Shown one piece after another: positions 41,622-50,669 of a DNA stretch of 64,000 bases; within the stretch, counting starts at the first letter, position 1, and the number at the start of each line of letters is the position of its first letter. This DNA is from UBA4636 sp045534575. Lineage in GTDB: Bacteria; Bacillota; Clostridia; Christensenellales; Borkfalkiaceae. Position numbers and translations under genes: made by a program. The notes beneath the pieces were generated by a model. That model did no database searches. It saw nothing but the letters and a program-made list of their open reading frames with translations, and had not been told where the DNA came from. The stretch covers positions 1 through 64,000 of the forward strand of contig JAZSJZ010000006.1 of NCBI GenBank assembly GCA_045534575.1, read 5' to 3'.

Positions 41622-44339
41622 ATGTTTAAGGTTAATCAAAGAAAGTCGCCAATAAGCGTTTTCGTTGCGATAGTTTTGGCGGTTTTATTGTCGCTAACGG
41701 TAGGGATGGCTTCTATTAGTTTTGCTCAAACGGAAGCAGAAACCTATTTTGAGGCGAACAAAGAAACGGTAAAGATTATCGATAGCGGAGCAGTTTATTT
41801 TGCGAAACTCAAGGATGCTTACGCATCGGATGCCTCGAGCCTTGAATCAATGCAGAAAATAGTTGAAGTTGCAACTGCCCTTAATGATTTTAAGGACGAT
41901 TACGTTGAAACAGACTATTCTTCTGATAATTGGACGAGGATTCAAAAGATTATCGACCAAACGGTGGCTTATGCTAGAGTTGAGAGCGATAATTACCTAA
42001 ATTACGATAGTTCCAAATACTTATCTAGAATAGAAAAAGAGAAAGTTGAAATCGAGAAGATTGAAACGCTAGAGCAAAGTTATGCGGAATTCGTAGAACA
42101 AAGTTTGAAAGCTGTTGACGATAAGAAAAACACGTTAATCGCACCAAACGAACAAAACAAAGATGCTAAAGCAAATCAAATCGTTGGCTTCTTAGATGAA
42201 GACGCATTAGCTGAAGTTGAGTTGATTGCCGTAGCGGCAAGGGAAGTTATTTCAGCTATTGCACTTGACAAGAGCGATTACGAAACGAGCATTGATGCGG
42301 TTGAGGCTGTTGCCGATAAAGCAATCGAAGAAATGCTAGCCGTTAAGAAGAACGTTGTTGAAAGGGCTTACGACGATTTAGAAGATTATTACGCAATCAA
42401 AAAAGGCGAAAAGGAAGGCGATCTTGACGAGGCTAAAGCGCACGCTGAACAAGAAGTTAAAAAAGCGCAAGAGTTTTTGCAAGATGCATCTAAAGCCGTT
42501 AAAGAAAACTACACGTCTGAGGCAATTTTGTTTGAAAAATTCCTAGCTGGTGAAGAACTTAACGACGAATCTTTCAAAAAGAAAGACACGCTCTCAACCG
42601 AATCTGGCTCAGTGGTAGTAAAAGCCTTTATTAAAGAAAACGGCGAAAAAACGCCGATTGCGATTTTCCCAGCGGCAACCACGCTTTCAGTTTTCGATAA
42701 CGTATCTTCCGCAAAAGAAAACGCAAGAGTTGCAATCAATAAGCAGTGCAAAGATTTAGGCGTTTCATACCTTGCTTCAATCAAGGTTTACCACGGCATT
42801 AGCGAGTGGGCTACCGTTACCGAGTTTGAAGGAAAAGAGGTTGTTTACCAAGTAACCGTTGACCTTAACGCATATTATAGCGAGTTCGTTGACCAAGAAA
42901 AGACCTTCTTTGAAGATATTTTAAGCAATATTGGCTTAAACGGAAAGAGCAAAGAAAACAAACTTTCGAAAATTTTAGACGCGCAAAAGATTATGGCTGA
43001 CGCCGATGCTTCTTTACTATATATATATTTAGGAAGGGGCGAAATTAAAGCGCTTGATTATTCAATAGACACATCTGGAGGAATATTGATGTTTGAAACT
43101 AATTCATTTAACAATTTTGCCGTAGCGCAAACGAACGATTCTAGCATTTTTGCTAATCCGTTCTTCTACGTTATTGCAGCAATCGTTCTAATTCTTGCTA
43201 TTATCATTATCGTAGCGATTATCAAGAACAAGAAATTCTCTATCACCTTCCACTCAAACGGCGGAACAAAGGTTGCTCCTATCAAGGTTAAGAAAGGCGA
43301 ATCGTTCGTAATGCCAAACAGCCCAACTAAGAAAGGCTTTATCTTTGGCGGTTGGTATGAAGATAAACTTTGCAAAGTTAGATTTATTGATACTTACCTT
43401 GAAAAGAGAGGCAACAAGAACGTTTATGCTAAGTGGCATAAGATTTTAAGCGGAAAAGACGTTGATGCTTATTTCAATAAACTTAAATCATACCTTGCTT
43501 CGTTCTCAGTTTTAGGTGAAGCGTTTGAAATTGAAGATGGCGATAGCGTTCTCTTAGCAAAACTTGTTAAAGATAACGGCGAACTTAAGTTCTACGTAGC
43601 GTTAGAACAAGAAAAACTCGCTAGCGACGGCTTCAATGTTGTTGACGCTCAAGGCGAAGAATTCGAAAGCGTTCCAACACTTATCAATATCAACACTAGA
43701 GAAGCTTACGCTGAAGCAGTTGAAATTGCTAATATCATCATTGAAGAATATGAACTTCAACCTATCCAAGGCGAATACCCTGACGGCAACGTGTTTGACT
43801 TTATCGTTTCTACTTACTGCGAAGAAGAAATTGAAGAAGAAATCGTTGAAGAAGTTCAAGAAGAAGTAGTTGAAGAAGTAGTTGAAGAGCCTGCTCAAGA
43901 AGAAGTTCAAGAAGAAGTAGTTGAAGAGCCTGTTCAAGAGGAAATCGTTGAAGAAGTAGCTGAAGAAGTTGCTAGCGAAGAAGACCTCGTTAAATACTAT
44001 AAAGCGTTAAGAACTTTCGCTAAAGGCTACGCACTTGCTGAAAATAACGATAAGGTAAGCGACGGCATGGCACTACTTAAACTCTACGTTTCAAGTGAAG
44101 CGGTTAAACTCTTTGTAAACCTTGATGCTCAAGAAAACGGCTTAGAAGAAGGCAAGGGAGATACCCCAGCGTTAAAACTCGTAACTAACGAGAAGACCTT
44201 TAACGAAGCAAAAGAGTTAATCGTTAAACTTATGGCTTACTACGGCTTAGAAGAAACGGGCGAAGAAATTGGTGAACTTAAAGAAGCGGGCGCTGGAAAT
44301 GGTTTCTGCTATAGACTTCACTTCTCAACCGAAGAATAA
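41622..44339 (+). CDS. Large signal-peptide membrane protein with InlB-like repeat and two copies of a new domain
   Basis: A 905-residue protein. A signal peptide ending near SFAQ (about 1-35) precedes ~470 residues of mostly helical, charged sequence. A membrane helix (512-536) is followed by an InlB B-repeat/Flg_new-type unit (about 539-606, ending FGGWYEDKLC...YAKW). Next come two copies of a ~100-residue domain (about 612-714 and 787-890) separated by a Glu/Val-rich linker. The same domain occurs in the protein at 50670. TGGAGA precedes the ATG at 41622. Topology as read puts the repeat and the new domains on the side opposite the helical part. Function unknown. Confidence 0.82.
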   Translation: MFKVNQRKSPISVFVAIVLAVLLSLTVGMASISFAQTEAETYFEANKETVKIIDSGAVYFAKLKDAYASDASSLESMQKIVEVATALNDFKDDYVETDYSSDNWTRIQKIIDQTVAYARVESDNYLNYDSSKYLSRIEKEKVEIEKIETLEQSYAEFVEQSLKAVDDKKNTLIAPNEQNKDAKANQIVGFLDEDALAEVELIAVAAREVISAIALDKSDYETSIDAVEAVADKAIEEMLAVKKNVVERAYDDLEDYYAIKKGEKEGDLDEAKAHAEQEVKKAQEFLQDASKAVKENYTSEAILFEKFLAGEELNDESFKKKDTLSTESGSVVVKAFIKENGEKTPIAIFPAATTLSVFDNVSSAKENARVAINKQCKDLGVSYLASIKVYHGISEWATVTEFEGKEVVYQVTVDLNAYYSEFVDQEKTFFEDILSNIGLNGKSKENKLSKILDAQKIMADADASLLYIYLGRGEIKALDYSIDTSGGILMFETNSFNNFAVAQTNDSSIFANPFFYVIAAIVLILAIIIIVAIIKNKKFSITFHSNGGTKVAPIKVKKGESFVMPNSPTKKGFIFGGWYEDKLCKVRFIDTYLEKRGNKNVYAKWHKILSGKDVDAYFNKLKSYLASFSVLGEAFEIEDGDSVLLAKLVKDNGELKFYVALEQEKLASDGFNVVDAQGEEFESVPTLININTREAYAEAVEIANIIIEEYELQPIQGEYPDGNVFDFIVSTYCEEEIEEEIVEEVQEEVVEEVVEEPAQEEVQEEVVEEPVQEEIVEEVAEEVASEEDLVKYYKALRTFAKGYALAENNDKVSDGMALLKLYVSSEAVKLFVNLDAQENGLEEGKGDTPALKLVTNEKTFNEAKELIVKLMAYYGLEETGEEIGELKEAGAGNGFCYRLHFSTEE

Positions 44340-44358
44340 TCTAAACTAACAAAATTTG

Positions 44359-44390
44359 ACCGCTCGGTATTAACCGAGCGGTTTTTTTTG
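44359..44390 (+). terminator. Rho-independent terminator
   Basis: ACCGCTCGGT and ACCGAGCGGT form a perfect 10-bp stem with a 4-base loop and eight T. Confidence 0.96.
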
Positions 44391-44443
44391 CCGTAAAGGA
44401 CAAAACGGCAAAGATTTAGGGCTTAAAGATTTTTCATTTTGCA

Positions 44444-44472
44444 TTGACTTTTTGCCTTTCATAAAATATAAT
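44444..44472 (+). promoter_or_regulatory. nrdG promoter
   Basis: TTGACT (44444-44449) and TATAAT (44467-44472) are 17 bp apart. Confidence 0.82.
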
Positions 44473-44531
44473 ATATATACTCGCTAAAAAAGTTTTTAAC
44501 AAACAAATTTTTCAAAAAGGAGGGTGCGGTT

Positions 44532-45221
44532 ATGCAAATTAAGGGGCTTCAAAAATTAACGCTTTTAGATTACCCTGAAAAAGTTGCTTGCACGGTGTTT
44601 ACGGCGGGCTGTAATATGCGGTGCGGGTTTTGCCATAATGCGACACTCGTTACCAAAATTGACCAAAATTTTATTAGCGAAGAAGATTTTTTTAAGTTTT
44701 TAAAGGGAAGAGTTGGCATTTTAGACGGCGTTTGCGTAACAGGAGGCGAGCCACTTCTCCAAAAAGATATCGAAAATTTTTTAGCGAAAATCAAGGCTTT
44801 AGGTTTTTTGGTTAAGCTCGACACAAACGGAACTTTCCCTGACCTTTTAAAAGATTTAGTAGAAAAAAATCTCGTTGACTATGTTGCAATAGATATTAAA
44901 AACTCACCCGATAAATACGCTTTAACTTGTGGCGTAAAAGACGTTGATATTGCGCAAATTAAACAAAGCGTAGATTTTTTAATCAACGGCAAAATTGATT
45001 ACGAGTTTAGAACGACGGTAACTAACGAACTTTTTGACGAGAGCGATTTTGAAAAAATCGGCTTGTTTATTAAAGGCGCAAAAAAATATTTTATTCAACA
45101 ATTTATCGATTCTGGCGACCTAGTTGGTGGCTCTTTTTCTGCACCTCAACCTAAAATGCTAGATAAATTCAAAGAAATTGTTTCCCCTTTTGTTAAACGG
45201 GTGGAAATTCGTGGTGTTTAA
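44532..45221 (+). CDS. nrdG: Anaerobic ribonucleotide reductase activating protein (NrdG)
   Basis: A 229-residue radical SAM enzyme. The iron-sulfur ligands are in CNMRCGFC (CxxxCxxC), followed by VTGGEPLLQ, the SAM-binding GGEP motif. It uses SAM to generate the glycyl radical on NrdD, whose gene follows. AGGAGGGT precedes the ATG. It belongs to the larger clostridial NrdG2 group rather than the ~155-residue enterobacterial type. Together with nrdD it provides deoxynucleotides without oxygen. Confidence 0.93.
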   Translation: MQIKGLQKLTLLDYPEKVACTVFTAGCNMRCGFCHNATLVTKIDQNFISEEDFFKFLKGRVGILDGVCVTGGEPLLQKDIENFLAKIKALGFLVKLDTNGTFPDLLKDLVEKNLVDYVAIDIKNSPDKYALTCGVKDVDIAQIKQSVDFLINGKIDYEFRTTVTNELFDESDFEKIGLFIKGAKKYFIQQFIDSGDLVGGSFSAPQPKMLDKFKEIVSPFVKRVEIRGV

Positions 45222-45244
45222 AGCGAAAATTTTTTACCCTTGAA

Positions 45245-45330
45245 ACACAATATATTGTGGTTTTTTCATAAAATTAACACAAAATATTTGGTTAAAAGCA
45301 TTGACAAGGGCTACTTACTTATGTTACTAT
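45245..45330 (+). promoter_or_regulatory. Pair of NrdR boxes and nrdD promoter
   Basis: ACACAATATATTGTGG (45245-45260) and ACACAAAATATTTGGT (45277-45292) both resemble the NrdR box, and their centres are 32 bp apart, the usual three helical turns. TTGACA (45301-45306) and TACTAT (45325-45330) form the promoter just after them. Confidence 0.82.
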
Positions 45331-45388
45331 TATTGCACAGCGAAGAATTAAGTTTACATAAAAAAATTACAAATGGAGAGGTAAAAAG

Positions 45389-47770
45389 ATGTATCAAGTA
45401 GTTAAAAGAGATGGAAAAATCGTAGAATTTGATATTTCCAAAATTAACGTAGCAATCACCAAAGCTTTTGAAGCAACACAAAAACAATATCACCCTAACG
45501 TTATTGATTTTCTTGCGCTTAAGGTTTGCGCAGATTTCGAATCAAAGATTAAAGACGGAAAAGTTTCGGTTGAAGATATTCAAGATAGCGTTGAATCGGT
45601 TTTAGTTCAAGCCGGCTATGGCGACATTGCTAAGGCTTACATTCTTTACCGTAAACAAAGAGAAAAAATCCGTAACATGAACGCAACGATGCTCGACTAC
45701 AAAGAGATCGTTGATAGTTATGTTAAAGTTGCCGATTGGCGTGTTAAAGAAAACTCTACCGTTACCTATTCCGTAGGCGGGCTTATTCTTTCTAACTCGG
45801 GCGCAATCACGGCTAACTATTGGCTTAGCGAGATTTACGATGATGAAATTGCTAACGCGCACAGAAATGCAGATATCCACCTTCACGACTTATCAATGCT
45901 CACAGGTTACTGCGCAGGTTGGTCGCTTCGTCAATTAATCGAAGAAGGTTTGGGCGGTGTTCCTGGCAAAATTACGTCATCTCCAGCAAGCCACTTGGCA
46001 ACGCTTTGCAACCAAATGGTAAACTTTTTAGGTATTATGCAAAACGAGTGGGCGGGCGCGCAAGCGTTCTCGTCTTTCGATACCTATCTTGCACCGTTTG
46101 TTAAGGTTGATAACCTTTCTTACCGTGAAGTTAAAAAGGCGATTGAATCGTTTATTTTCGGCGTAAACACTCCAAGCCGTTGGGGAACACAAGCACCGTT
46201 CTCTAACGTTACTTTCGACTGGGTTGTTCCCGGCGACTTAGCAGAACTTAACGCTATCGTTGGCGGAAAGGAAATGCCTTTCAAATATAAAGATTGTAAG
46301 GCTGAAATGGATATGATTAACAAAGCCTTCATTGAAATTATGATTGAAGGCGATGCTAACGGTCGTGGATTCCAATACCCAATTCCAACCTATTCTATAA
46401 CTTCTAATTTCGACTGGTCTGAAACCGAAAACAACAAGTTGTTATTCGAAATGGCTTCAAAATACGGCACTCCATATTTCTCTAACTATATCAACAGCGA
46501 TATGGAACCTAGCGACGTTCGTTCAATGTGCTGTAGATTAAGGCTTGATTTGAGAGAACTCCGCAAAAAATCTGGCGGTTTCTTTGGTAGCGGTGAAAGC
46601 ACCGGTTCTATCGGCGTTGTTACTATCAATATGCCAAGAATTGCTTACCTTGCTGAAAACGAACAAGATTTCTACAAGCGCTTAGATAGACTTATGGACG
46701 TTTCTGCTCGTTCATTAAAGACTAAGAGAACGGTTATCACTAAACTTTTAGAAGAAGGTTTATACCCTTATACTAAGAGATATCTTGGCACTTTTGCAAA
46801 CCACTTCTCAACCATTGGTCTTGTTGGTATGAACGAAGCGTGCCTCAACGCTAAGTGGGTTCGTGAAGACTTAACTCACGAAAAGGCTCAACAATTCACC
46901 AAAGACGTTCTCAATCATATGAGAGAAAGACTTTCTGATTACCAAGAACTTTACGGCGACCTTTACAACCTCGAAGCAACGCCAGCAGAATCTACTTCTT
47001 TCCGCTTGGCTAAGCACGATGTTAAGAGATTCCCTGATATCATCACGGCTTCTCAAGGCGAAACCCCTTACTACACCAACTCTTCACACCTTCCTGTTGG
47101 CTATACTGACGATATCTTCTCGGCTCTTGACATTCAAGACGAACTTCAAACACTTTATACTTCTGGAACGGTATTCCACGCCTTCCTTGGTGAAAAACTT
47201 CCTGATTGGAAGTCTGCCGCTACTCTCGTTAAGAAGATTGCCGAAAGATATAAACTCCCTTACTACACTTTATCTCCAACCTATTCGGTATGCAAAAACC
47301 ACGGCTATTTAATCGGCGAGCAAAGAAAGTGCCCTATCTGTGGCGAAACTGCTGAAGTTTACTCTAGAATTACCGGCTACTATCGTCCTGTTCAAAACTG
47401 GAACGACGGTAAAACTCAAGAATATAAAGAAAGAAAGGTTTACAAGGTTTTAGACGCTATCGAAGGCGATATTGCGCACCTTTCCGATAAAAAAGAAAAG
47501 GTAACCGCGGTTGAAACTGCTTGTAATGATAGCGACGCTAAACTTATTCTTTGCGCAACCAAGACTTGCCCTAAGTGCACTATGGTTACCGTTCTTCTTG
47601 ATAAAGCCGGCTTAAAATACGAAAAGATTTACGCTGAAGATAACGAACAATTCTTCATTGAAAGAGGAATAAAAGAAGCTCCAACGCTCATCGTTGAAAA
47701 GGACGGGGCTTATAGTTTAATTGCTAATCCGTCTAACATTAAGAAATTCATTGAAGATACTAGAGCGTAA
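45389..47770 (+). CDS. nrdD: Anaerobic ribonucleoside-triphosphate reductase with C-terminal glutaredoxin-like domain
   Basis: A 793-residue class III reductase. An N-terminal ATP-cone (about 3-90) senses dATP/ATP. The glycyl-radical barrel follows, with the C-terminal zinc site (CKNHGY, then CPICGE) and radical glycine G663 in RITGYYRPVQNW. After it a ~75-residue glutaredoxin/thioredoxin-like domain carries C727-P-K-C730. The standard enzyme ends soon after the glycyl radical, so the redox domain is a fusion. The trxB gene 11 bases downstream suggests thioredoxin reductase recharges it. Controlled by the two NrdR boxes. Confidence 0.95.
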   Translation: MYQVVKRDGKIVEFDISKINVAITKAFEATQKQYHPNVIDFLALKVCADFESKIKDGKVSVEDIQDSVESVLVQAGYGDIAKAYILYRKQREKIRNMNATMLDYKEIVDSYVKVADWRVKENSTVTYSVGGLILSNSGAITANYWLSEIYDDEIANAHRNADIHLHDLSMLTGYCAGWSLRQLIEEGLGGVPGKITSSPASHLATLCNQMVNFLGIMQNEWAGAQAFSSFDTYLAPFVKVDNLSYREVKKAIESFIFGVNTPSRWGTQAPFSNVTFDWVVPGDLAELNAIVGGKEMPFKYKDCKAEMDMINKAFIEIMIEGDANGRGFQYPIPTYSITSNFDWSETENNKLLFEMASKYGTPYFSNYINSDMEPSDVRSMCCRLRLDLRELRKKSGGFFGSGESTGSIGVVTINMPRIAYLAENEQDFYKRLDRLMDVSARSLKTKRTVITKLLEEGLYPYTKRYLGTFANHFSTIGLVGMNEACLNAKWVREDLTHEKAQQFTKDVLNHMRERLSDYQELYGDLYNLEATPAESTSFRLAKHDVKRFPDIITASQGETPYYTNSSHLPVGYTDDIFSALDIQDELQTLYTSGTVFHAFLGEKLPDWKSAATLVKKIAERYKLPYYTLSPTYSVCKNHGYLIGEQRKCPICGETAEVYSRITGYYRPVQNWNDGKTQEYKERKVYKVLDAIEGDIAHLSDKKEKVTAVETACNDSDAKLILCATKTCPKCTMVTVLLDKAGLKYEKIYAEDNEQFFIERGIKEAPTLIVEKDGAYSLIANPSNIKKFIEDTRA

Positions 47771-47781
47771 AAGGTGAAATT

Positions 47782-48696
47782 ATGTTTGATATTATAATTA
47801 TCGGTTCTGGAACGGCTGGTATGACTGCGGCGATTTACGCGCTTAGAAACAATAAGAAAGTGTTACTCATCGAGTCAACCGCCGTTGGCGGACAAATAGC
47901 CTTTTCTCCAAAGGTAGAAAACTTTCCAAGTTACCGTTCAATAAGCGGTGAGGAATTTTCGCACAAACTTTTTGAACAAGTGTTAGACCTTGGCGCAAGT
48001 TTTGAACTCGAAGAGGTTATCGCTGTTGAAAAGGAGAAGGACGACACCTTCTTAGTTACTACCGACTGCGGAACGCACAAAGGCAAAAGCGTTATTATCG
48101 CTACCGGCGTTAAGCAAAAGCATATCGGCATTGAAGCAGAAGAAAAACTTCTCGGCAAAGGCGTTTACTACTGCGCTATTTGCGACGGCGCTTTCTATAA
48201 AGGTAAAGAAGTTGCCGTGGTGGGCGACGGAAACTCTGCGCTTCAATCGGCAATCTTGTTATCTTCAATCTGCTCGAAAGTTCACGTTTTAACTTGGTTC
48301 GATAAATTCTTTGGCGACCTAAGCCTTGTTGATAACCTAAGAAGTTTAGAAAACGTTATCATAACGCCTAACACTGAGGTTATTGATTTTGCTGGCAAAG
48401 ATTCGCTAGACGGCGTTGTTATCCGTCGCAAAGAGGACGGCACGGTTTATACTCTTAACGTTCCTGCTATCTTCGTTGCAATCGGTCAACTTCCTGATAA
48501 CGACAAGTTTAAAAAACTCGTTGACCTTGACGAGCAAGGCTATCTTCTAGCAGACGAGGCTATGAAAACTAAAACAGCGGGCTTATTCGTTGCGGGCGAC
48601 TGCAGAAAAAAAGCAATTAGGCAACTTACCACTGCCGCTTCCGATGGCGCAATTGCCGCAATGAGCGCGATTGAATATATCGGCTCGTTAAAATAA
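47782..48696 (+). CDS. trxB: Thioredoxin reductase (NADPH)-like protein
   Basis: A 304-residue flavoprotein with the FAD motif IGSGTAGMTAAIYA, the redox centre CAIC (131-134), the NAD(P)H motif VVGDGNSALQ and the closing FAD motif LFVAGDC. It reduces thioredoxin-like disulfides. AAAGGTGA precedes the ATG 11 bases after nrdD; the likely physiological partner is the glutaredoxin-like tail of NrdD. NADPH versus ferredoxin as donor is not settled by sequence. Confidence 0.95.
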   Translation: MFDIIIIGSGTAGMTAAIYALRNNKKVLLIESTAVGGQIAFSPKVENFPSYRSISGEEFSHKLFEQVLDLGASFELEEVIAVEKEKDDTFLVTTDCGTHKGKSVIIATGVKQKHIGIEAEEKLLGKGVYYCAICDGAFYKGKEVAVVGDGNSALQSAILLSSICSKVHVLTWFDKFFGDLSLVDNLRSLENVIITPNTEVIDFAGKDSLDGVVIRRKEDGTVYTLNVPAIFVAIGQLPDNDKFKKLVDLDEQGYLLADEAMKTKTAGLFVAGDCRKKAIRQLTTAASDGAIAAMSAIEYIGSLK

Positions 48697-48719
48697 AAAT
48701 GGGTGTTTAATTACATAAA

Positions 48720-48758
48720 CAATAGCGTGTTCTTGATTTTAGAACACGCTATTTCTTT
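48720..48758 (+). terminator. Rho-independent terminator of the nrd-trxB operon
   Basis: AATAGCGTGTTCT and AGAACACGCTATT form a perfect 13-bp stem, followed by TTCTTTG. Confidence 0.9.
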
Positions 48759-48860
48759 GTTACCTTAAAGTTGCCAATTGATGCTTGGTAATTTGTGAAT
48801 ATTAAAGTTTTTTGTTGTTTTTGTTTGTTGTTTATGATAAAATTTAAAAAGAGGTAAAAA

Positions 48861-50378
48861 ATGAAAAAAATATTATCAAAAACTTTAATTTTATTATTTT
48901 CTTTTGTTTTAGTTGTTTGCACGTTTTTAACTGGTTGCGAATTGAACAATTCATCAAACGTATCAAGTTCTTCAGTTGAAGATAGTTCTTCAGTTGATAA
49001 TAGTTCTTCGGCTGATAATAGTTCTTCGGCTGAAAATAGTTCGTCTGAAGAAGGCTCTTCGTCTAGTTCGCTTCCTGATAAACCTAATGAGGATGAAATA
49101 ACAAAAGTTTTAATTATCGAAGGTAAAGGAATCGATTCATCAGCAATGAAAAACATGCTTGAAGAGTTAAATTATTTGGCAACCATAGTATCGCCGTCAA
49201 GCGTGCCGAGAAGTCTTAATGAGTTGCTTGAATATGACCAAGTTATATTGGCGAACGTTAACGCTAGAGATTTATCTAACGAATTTAGCGAGAATCTCAA
49301 CAAATTCGTTTATGACTACGGTGGCGGATTGTTGACCACTGGAGGCGATAATTCTTATTATTATGGTAATATGCAAGGAACTCTCATTGAATCAATGCTT
49401 CCCGTTGTTGTTGCGCCAGAATACCCAAAATACGCTGCAACAATGATAGTTCTTGATGCTTCGGGTTCAATGTATTATGATATTGACAAAGGTGGAGCAA
49501 CACAAGATGATTGTTTCTTTGATGAATCAACCCCAGAATATCAAAATACTAGAATGAAATACACAAAAGATGCTTTAATAAATGCTTCGATGACTATTTT
49601 TGGAAAAAACGATTACGTAGGTCTTATTCATTTTGGTAAAACTTCATACCAATATCCTATAGTTGACCTTCCTTTAACCTCAGTCGTTTCACCCGCTCAG
49701 TTTATAACTGCTCTTAATAGCGGCGTTAAAACAATAGCGGGCACTTCTTGGAAAGAACCGCTAGAGGAAGCGATTAACCAGCTCAAAAACTGTAACGCTG
49801 AAAAAAGTAAGAGTATTATCTTTATCACAGACGGGGACCCTCAAGATAGTTATAGCATTAATTTTAAACAAATTGCCCAAGACGCTTATGAAGATTACGG
49901 CATTTCAATATCAACCATTGCAATTTCGAATGATATAACTAGTAAGTGGAGAGCGGAGTTGCAAGATATTGCTAGCATGACTAAAGGTAGATTTTACGAG
50001 TGCTATTTTTCGCAACAAATCCTTCAGGCTATTGAGGGCGAATGCAAAATGGTGACTTATTCTATTGAGGGCGAACAAAAAAGCTACGCTGTTGAAATCA
50101 AAAACGATTCTCTAATAACTAACGGTGTTTTGGCTCTTCCTAACGTTAAAAAATATAACAAGTTAGTAATAAAGCAAGGTGCTGATGAAATCGCTGTTGT
50201 TAAAAATGACGACAATTCCTTCGTTCGTGAAGATTGCCTATACGCTTGTTGGAAGTATGGCAAGGGTAACGTTGGCAGTTTTGCAAGTAGCTTTAGCGAT
50301 GAATGGGCAAGCTCGTATTATAGCGACAATAATGGAAAAACTTTCTTGCAAAACGCAGTAACGTTGCTTCTCCCTTAA
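48861..50378 (+). CDS. VWA-domain lipoprotein
   Basis: A 505-residue surface lipoprotein. The signal peptide ends in the lipobox LTGC (C26). A Ser-rich linker follows, in which the DNA repeats an 18-base unit about three times (D/E-N-S-S-S-A/V). Residues ~75-185 resemble the glutamine-amidotransferase-like fold often placed before VWA domains. The VWA domain starts near 190, with a complete metal site DASGSM (D199, S201, S203). A C-terminal beta-rich part follows. Such proteins bind ligands or partners outside the membrane; the partner is unknown. AGAGG precedes the ATG. Confidence 0.87.
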   Translation: MKKILSKTLILLFSFVLVVCTFLTGCELNNSSNVSSSSVEDSSSVDNSSSADNSSSAENSSSEEGSSSSSLPDKPNEDEITKVLIIEGKGIDSSAMKNMLEELNYLATIVSPSSVPRSLNELLEYDQVILANVNARDLSNEFSENLNKFVYDYGGGLLTTGGDNSYYYGNMQGTLIESMLPVVVAPEYPKYAATMIVLDASGSMYYDIDKGGATQDDCFFDESTPEYQNTRMKYTKDALINASMTIFGKNDYVGLIHFGKTSYQYPIVDLPLTSVVSPAQFITALNSGVKTIAGTSWKEPLEEAINQLKNCNAEKSKSIIFITDGDPQDSYSINFKQIAQDAYEDYGISISTIAISNDITSKWRAELQDIASMTKGRFYECYFSQQILQAIEGECKMVTYSIEGEQKSYAVEIKNDSLITNGVLALPNVKKYNKLVIKQGADEIAVVKNDDNSFVREDCLYACWKYGKGNVGSFASSFSDEWASSYYSDNNGKTFLQNAVTLLLP

Positions 50379-50387
50379 TATAACGAT

Positions 50388-50417
50388 GAAAAAGTGGGTT
50401 TGCAAAATCCGCTTTTT
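50388..50417 (+). terminator. Terminator of the VWA lipoprotein gene
   Basis: AAAAAGTGGGTTT and AAATCCGCTTTTT pair over ~13 bp with G-T wobbles, then AT-rich sequence. Confidence 0.7.
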
Positions 50418-50460
50418 AATATTTTTTAAAGGCTCATAAAATAAATTTTAAAAAAATACC

Positions 50461-50552
50461 GTGCTATAAGTCGATTATCGAAACTAAAAAGTGGCTCAAT
50501 GGGGGGCTTTTTTAGAGAAAAACAACCTTAAACGGGCTTATAGCCCTACTTT
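50461..50552. repeat. Two divergent conserved-loop elements (copies 12 and 13)
   Basis: CTATAAGTCGATTATCG (50464-50480) is the reverse-strand form of the variant core CGATAATCGACTTATAG also seen at 63671. AACGGGCTTATAGCCC (50531-50546) is a forward core whose GGGCT and AGCCC can themselves pair. Complementary flanks are not clear. They fill most of the 291-base gap 50379-50669. Confidence 0.6.
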
Positions 50553-50586
50553 GCCAAAAATTTTTTTAAGAATTTTTAAAAAACAC

Positions 50587-50615
50587 TTGATAAATTTCAA
50601 ATTATCTTATATAAT
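50587..50615 (+). promoter_or_regulatory. Promoter of the 50670 gene
   Basis: TTGATA (50587-50592) and TATAAT (50610-50615) are 17 bp apart. Confidence 0.8.
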
Positions 50616-50669
50616 ATTATAGAATAATGACGTAGTGTAACAAATTCTACGCTTTGAGAGGTTTAGGTT

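Noticed and set aside
43602..43937. An antisense open frame rich in Phe and Asn opposite the Glu-rich linker
   Set aside because: It is the mirror of a low-complexity GAA-rich coding stretch. The same holds for the antisense frames opposite the acidic tail near 57300-57550 and the Lys-rich start of ypeB.
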